Part shown: positions 60,001 through 64,000 of the stretch, piece by piece
How positions within the stretch are numbered: position 1 is the first letter of the stretch
How the letters are laid out: every line of letters begins with the position of its first letter
From: Oikopleura dioica
Lineage: Eukaryota; Chordata; Appendicularia; Copelata; Oikopleuridae
NCBI GenBank assembly: GCA_907165135.1
Contig: OU015567.1
Span: 9,119,001-9,183,000, forward strand
Length of the DNA: 64,000 nucleotides
Direction of reading: 5' to 3'
Position numbers and translations under genes: made by a program
Notes under the pieces: model-generated
Database searches by the model: none
What the model was told of the DNA's origin: nothing
Seen by the model: the letters and a program-made list of their open reading frames with translations, nothing else

Positions 60001-60695
60001 TCTTCAGAACATTCTGGGAAGACCACAAAATCCAAATGCCGACTTTATCGAAAATTGCTGGAAAGGTAAATTTTATAAATTTTCAAAATTTAAATAAAAA
60101 TTAGATCGGCCGCTTGCCATCATCCTCAAACGAAGCTGAGCGAGAGTTCAGTTGCTTGTCGTACCAAATGGGAACAATTTTTCATAATCAAAAAGCAGCC
60201 CATATAGAAAAGAAACAACAAACAGCGGAACATGGTCGCTTCAAAGAGGCCTTGAAAAAAATCGCTGCGCGAAAAGGACTCAAAACTCAAGCCTTTGGAA
60301 CATCTGAAGCATCAAAAAAAATAGTAAGAATTTTCTGAAGATATCATATTTCTTATTTTTTAGAAAATCACTCCGCTTACCCAGCCTTTCGTCATAAATT
60401 GTGGAAAGAAGAACGTCATAAAAATAGTTTGATAAATATATCCTTACTATTTAGTAATAAATTTTTTTGATCTCGACTTTTCGACTTTTTATTCGACTTT
60501 CGACTTTTTCGACTTTTTCGACTTCGTTTCGACTTTTCGACTAATTAGTCGAATTAGTCGACTCGACTCGACTCGACTCGACTTAGGAGTTTCACAAAGT
60601 CTTTCGACTCGACTCGACTCGACTAGGGATTTTTTGAGTGACTAGCGACTCGACTCGACTCGACTTTTGATTTTGGGCTCAGATTTAGAACCCTG
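57002..60695 (+). mobile_element. Full-length hAT transposon with TCGAC-rich ends
   Basis: 3694 bp. Inverted ends CAGGGTTCTAAATC / GATTTAGAACCCTG, flanked by the 8-bp direct duplication CCCGCAAG (56994-57001 and 60696-60703). About 270 bp at the left (57013-57280) and 220 bp at the right (60470-60675) are made almost only of TCGAC/GTCGA words, probably transposase-binding repeats. The transposase gene lies between. The exact duplication and clean ends suggest a fairly recent insertion. Confidence 0.97.
57394..60338 (+). CDS. hAT-family transposase
   Basis: Exon blocks: 57394-57811, 57851-about 58438, about 58482-58731, about 58905-59055, about 59100-59322, about 59361-60067 and 60105 onward to the end near 60338-60430. 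The N-terminus is acidic/basic with KKRKID, then a BED/C2H2-like finger split by an intron (CNRENC...HFLQHLKAAH). The middle has the RNase-H-like region (IISGDSKMVGTMEAHACLWT, CLSHTLGCAVDG) and RFGSMFSKYKHIL. The C-terminus carries the hAT dimerisation block (FFRTFWEDHKIQMPTLSKIA, LPSSSNEAEREFSCLSY). Near 57990-58070 the best frame changes by one base with no plausible intron, so this copy may be disabled. Confidence 0.88.
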
Positions 60696-60823
60696 CCCGC
60701 AAGGGAATGACTCCGCCCAGGTCACTTTTTTAAATTATGGAAAATAAATACTACAGATCCTCCCCTGAATTGTCTGGTAGTCAGTTGGTAGTTTTTGTAG
60801 CCCAAGAATAACTATTCATTTTT

Positions 60824-61150
60824 TTATAAAGTGACCCATTCCAGACAAGCATATCTATCAGTTTGATTCTCAGCAAGTTCAACAGAGACGGAAACAATGG
60901 AGTTGTCAATAAATGCTCCTGAAAACTCCGCGGTCTGGAAAACTTGATCCGTGTGCACAAGAGCTACTGTGTCATCTTCGTCAAGCCAGTTGGCAGAGTT
61001 GCCCATGAGTCGCTATTTCCAGGGGTCGAGAAGGTTTTCTTTTTGAATTTGATTATTTCGTGTTTTTTTTCTTTGTTCGACCCCGCACACGTCACTTTCA
61101 GGATCTCATTGTAGCCCGGAAGGGGACATGTTATCGTGGCGGTTCCATTG
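60824..61150 (-). pseudogene. Ig-like domain gene or relic with a frame break
   Basis: Reading leftward, GTATITCPLPGYNEILKVTC (start of an Ig V domain, with the first Cys and a second CD300/pIgR-like Cys) lies at about 61150-61020. The domain end SVSVELAENQTDRYACLEW is in another frame, 61006-60824. No intron fits between them (about 10 bp), so it looks frameshifted or has unusual splicing. Upstream frames to 61399 are uncertain. Confidence 0.5.
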
Positions 61151-61582
61151 CGTGTCCAAGGTTGATCTTATCTCTGTTGCACATTTTGATTTGATCAAAT
61201 TTTTGGAAGGAGCTTGATTTTCAACCTTTTCTTTGAGCGGCGTCGTAAAGACCTCGGGCTCGTTTTCTTTTGCAACACGGAGTTCTAGGAGATTTTGTCG
61301 GACTAGGCAAAAACACAGTTGTCTCGAGAGTGGGATTAGGAAGTACCTGGTCGACGGGCGCTCTATCCCAGAATTACAAAATTTAATTTGAACTTTCAAA
61401 AAAAGTAATTGACCCTCTATTCAAAAATTAATTATGAATTAAAATTATTTTCTTAAAATTAAAACTCTTATTTGGTATTTTTACTTCGTTTTTCCGATTT
61501 TAAGCAATTTTATGTTGGTTCGAAAATTTTCTTTTTACTAAATAATTTTAGTGAAAATATTCTATTACTGGCTGTCTATCAG

Positions 61583-62416
61583 TCATTTGAAATCCTCTTC
61601 CTTGTGGTGAACTTCGCAAAAGTAGTAGCCTTCGTCTTTTGGCGAAATTTGGGTGAGTTGAAAATCCTAAAAGAGAACCTTTGGTCCATTAGAAAGATAA
61701 ACCGTGCTCGTTGCTGTTATCGAAATGGAACAAAATCCGCGATTAGAAGATTTTGTTGTAACCAGCAACAAACTTAAAACGTAGAGCAGCGCTGGAATCT
61801 AAAAACTGGAGCCTTCTCGATTTTGGTTAAACGTAAATGCAATCTTATGATGTGTTTGCTATTGCCAGAGCTGGCAGATTATATTATTGTGATTGAGTCT
61901 ATTTTAATAAGGGTCAAACAAGGCGATTAGAAAGAATTTGCTGCGGTCAAAAAAAGGTGCAATAAATCGGTGATTTGAATATTAAAAAGAGGTTTGCTGG
62001 AACAATTTGCATACGAGATTGGGGAAGGGAGTCACTAGCGGTTTTATCTTTCTTATGAAAATAGTTTTATGCAAAAGGCTTTACGGTACCTGAAAGTTGG
62101 AGCGACTGACTTGAAGTCGATTTTGATACTCGCCGTTTACAGAAATTGAGACTCCCCAAATTTGAACGAGTTGTGTCCAACCAGATAAATCCTCCAAATT
62201 CTTTTTGAAATAGATAATTGCATATGGACTTGCGGCTAAATGATCAGGATTCCGGATTATTTCTGTTTTCAAATTGGTACCTGAGCGTTTGCATTGAATA
62301 ATAGCGGAGTCCCCTTTTCTTCTAAAAAGTCTCTTTTCAACCCTCAACGAAGTATCAGCACCAGATAAAGATATAAAACTAACAACGAAAAGAAAAATGT
62401 TCATTTTCTTTATCAA
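61583..62416 (-). CDS. Secreted single Ig-domain protein
   Basis: Exons 62416-62090 and 61666-61583 (423-bp intron, in phase) give 136 residues. Signal peptide MNIFLFVVSFISLSGA, then an Ig V-like domain: KGDSAIIQCKRSG (strand B Cys), VQIWGVSISVNGEYQNR, and in exon 2 LTQISPKDEGYYFCEV (strand F, D-x-G-x-Y-x-C). It stops shortly after, so there is no membrane anchor. Human counterparts are not evident; similar to single-Ig immune-type or matrix proteins. It forms a local cluster with the Ig fragments at 56477 and 60824. Confidence 0.75.
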
Positions 62417-62804
62417 ATTTTGGAGATTCCTGAAAAACTACATGAAGATTTTTGTTTGGCAATCGAGTTTTGTCAACAAAGGATCTGACAGCCATAAGAT
62501 TATCGGCTCATGCGAGGTGTACTCGCCGATGTCAACACCTAAACCACGGTAGTTCCTCTATGATCAAAAGTTAGCATCCATGAGTCATGAATTTTTTAAC
62601 ACAAATTTAATTAATAAGTTAACTTGCATCATCAGACATAACCAACCGTGTGCAATTTTGATATCAAGAGAAATGATCAAGCTCGAGCAGAATAGCTCGC
62701 GCGCGCCATCGGAGGTATCCGGAAAAATAAAGAGAGCTATTGGAAATCGCGGGGAAAAGTACGTCAAAGCGTGAACTCGCTCTCTAGATCAGCCAAAAAC
62801 CAAA
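62417..62804. other. Divergent intergenic region
   Basis: About 390 bp between the Ig gene (minus) and the house-type secreted gene (plus). No other feature seen. Confidence 0.45.
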
Positions 62805-64000
62805 ATGAAAATTTGGTGGGCATTTTCCGCACTTGCCATCGCTACAGAGAATGTTCAAGAAGATGAAGCAGGTAAGAGAACAAGAGATAAAAAGAGAAAC
62901 CTTTGTCCCTAATTATAGAAAATCTAATCACGGCTCTTAGATTCAAGAAAAGGAGCTCCAGATCGGGGAATGTATAATCATGACAGATTGGATGCAATGA
63001 CTTCCAGCATTTTCATGAGCGGAGGAAAAAAGAAACGAGGAGGAAAGTGTAAAAACGGAGGCTGCAAGGGAGGCAAGGGTAAGCAAACCGCTGCTAACAG
63101 TCACAGAACACCAGCTGCTCCAAAGCCTACCAAGCCAAATACGACACGATCTCCTGCTAAGAAGCCGCCAAAGAGAGGTGGTAAATGCAAGAACGGAGCC
63201 TGCAAAGGAGGAAAAGGGAAGAAAACAACCCCAGCTCCAATGAAAACTACAACCACCACAAGAACCACCACCACGACAACAACTACCACTAGAAAAACAC
63301 AACCGCCAAAGAAAGAAGCGCCAAGAGAACAGTTGAAAGGCAGCGGACATAGCAACAATCAACAAGCAGCCTACAATTACGTCGGCACTGCTGGCCAAAC
63401 CCAAGATGTCGTCGACGGTGGTGTACCACAGTTTTTCCTCCCTGGTTCCTTGACACCCGCTGATGTAACGAAGTGGGGCTCCGGTTGTTCCCTTCACTGT
63501 CTCCATGGATTTTCCGGACGATGCCAGCTTTGTGGATCTGCTGCTTGCCGCGTTGCTCCACACGAGTTCGAATGCCGTCAATATAAGCACTGCACTTTGA
63601 ACGTCAACAACGTTTGCAAACCTGGTGAAGATTGCGACGCTGTCCGCACCATGTGGTGGCAGACTTGCTGGACTAGTCCCTGCACTAGCCGATGCTGGTA
63701 CAAAGGATCTGTCGGTAACCAGGAGGCTTGTGATGAGTGCTGCGATCTTGCCTGCAGAGAAGATGACAAATACATTGGAAACAGTTGCTTCAGATGTGCT
63801 CTTTGCAAGGACAAGTGGGGACCCCATACTTGGGGAAAAGTCAGTCCCGAGGTCAAATACAATGGCCACGTTTGCTGGGGCCGAGATAGTAAGTCACCTT
63901 TTCGTTTTGAATTTTAACTAAATCTTACTAAGAAACGAGAGGAGCAATCATGCAAAAACTCAAGTACGATCTGCCAGAAGATGCAAGCAAGGTCATTGCG
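62805..64000 (+). CDS. Secreted Thr-rich, Cys-rich protein (partial, runs off right edge)
   Basis: Exons 62805-62871, 62941-63888 and 63933->64000, all in phase. Signal peptide MKIWWAFSALAIATE. Two copies of a basic motif, GGKCKNGGCKGGKGK and GGKCKNGACKGGKGK, are separated by a Pro/Thr linker; then a Thr tract (TTTTTRTTTTTTTTT), likely O-glycosylated. A Cys-rich domain follows (CSLHCLHGFSGRCQLCGSAACR, CWTSPCTSRCW, CDECCDLACR, CFRCALCKD) with at least 20 Cys. The overall build is like mucin-type or larvacean house proteins (oikosins), but I cannot match a named one. Confidence 0.75.

Noticed and set aside
62943-63869. 308-codon open frame on the minus strand
   Set aside because: Mirror of the secreted Thr/Cys-rich gene on the plus strand; its low-complexity composition is the complement of that gene and it has no domain.

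Overview
The window looks like nuclear DNA of a larvacean tunicate, most likely Oikopleura dioica or a close relative. Genes are compact and close together, and most introns are only 43-50 bp. Several start codons lie just downstream of a TTTCAG/TTTTAG acceptor with no matching donor, as expected for spliced-leader trans-splicing. A few introns appear to start with GA or GC instead of GT. The encoded proteins are clearly animal and chordate-like. All exon structures were built by hand from reading frame, splice motifs and protein-family knowledge; no search or transcript data were available.

Left part (1-20 kb), mostly conserved housekeeping genes: muskelin (minus, runs off the left edge), TMEM120/TACAN (minus), RRP15 (minus), a 0.59 kb foldback element, NUF2 (plus), glutathione synthetase (plus), an acidic unknown protein (minus), SNX3/SNX12 (minus), an N-myristoylation-type MGCGGSK protein (minus), a hAT-type MITE, a TTAA-flanked mini-element, a DESI/PPPDE-type isopeptidase (plus) and a multi-pass membrane protein (plus).

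Middle part (20-35 kb) is gene-poor. It holds two small secreted cysteine-containing proteins (25.6-26.6 and 28.3-28.7 kb) and a nest of inverted-repeat elements (31.6-34.4 kb), which includes a (GCTCA)n-filled element.

From 34.7 to 54.9 kb genes return: a secreted two-TSP1-repeat protein, a kringle plus trypsin protease, a complete lipin, a cysteine-rich/kelch-like protein, a divergent protein kinase, a striking 285-bp-arm foldback directly upstream of the kinase start, a small secreted protein, a 61-residue one-pass membrane protein, a Jupiter/HN1 homologue, a probable tail-anchored protein, a 39-residue secreted peptide and a Q/N- and Cys-rich membrane protein.

The right part (56-64 kb) carries Ig-like single-domain genes or gene fragments around a full-length hAT transposon (57002-60695). 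That element has an 8-bp target duplication, a BED/C2H2-type finger and the hAT dimerisation region, and its ends are packed with TCGAC repeats. The last gene (62805 to beyond the right edge) encodes a secreted, Thr-rich, Cys-rich protein of the kind found in extracellular matrices or the larvacean house.

There is no sign of an operon-encoded prokaryotic system. The most unusual signals are the set of hAT-like elements that each carry a different short-repeat filling, the long near-perfect foldbacks, and the non-canonical introns in conserved enzymes.
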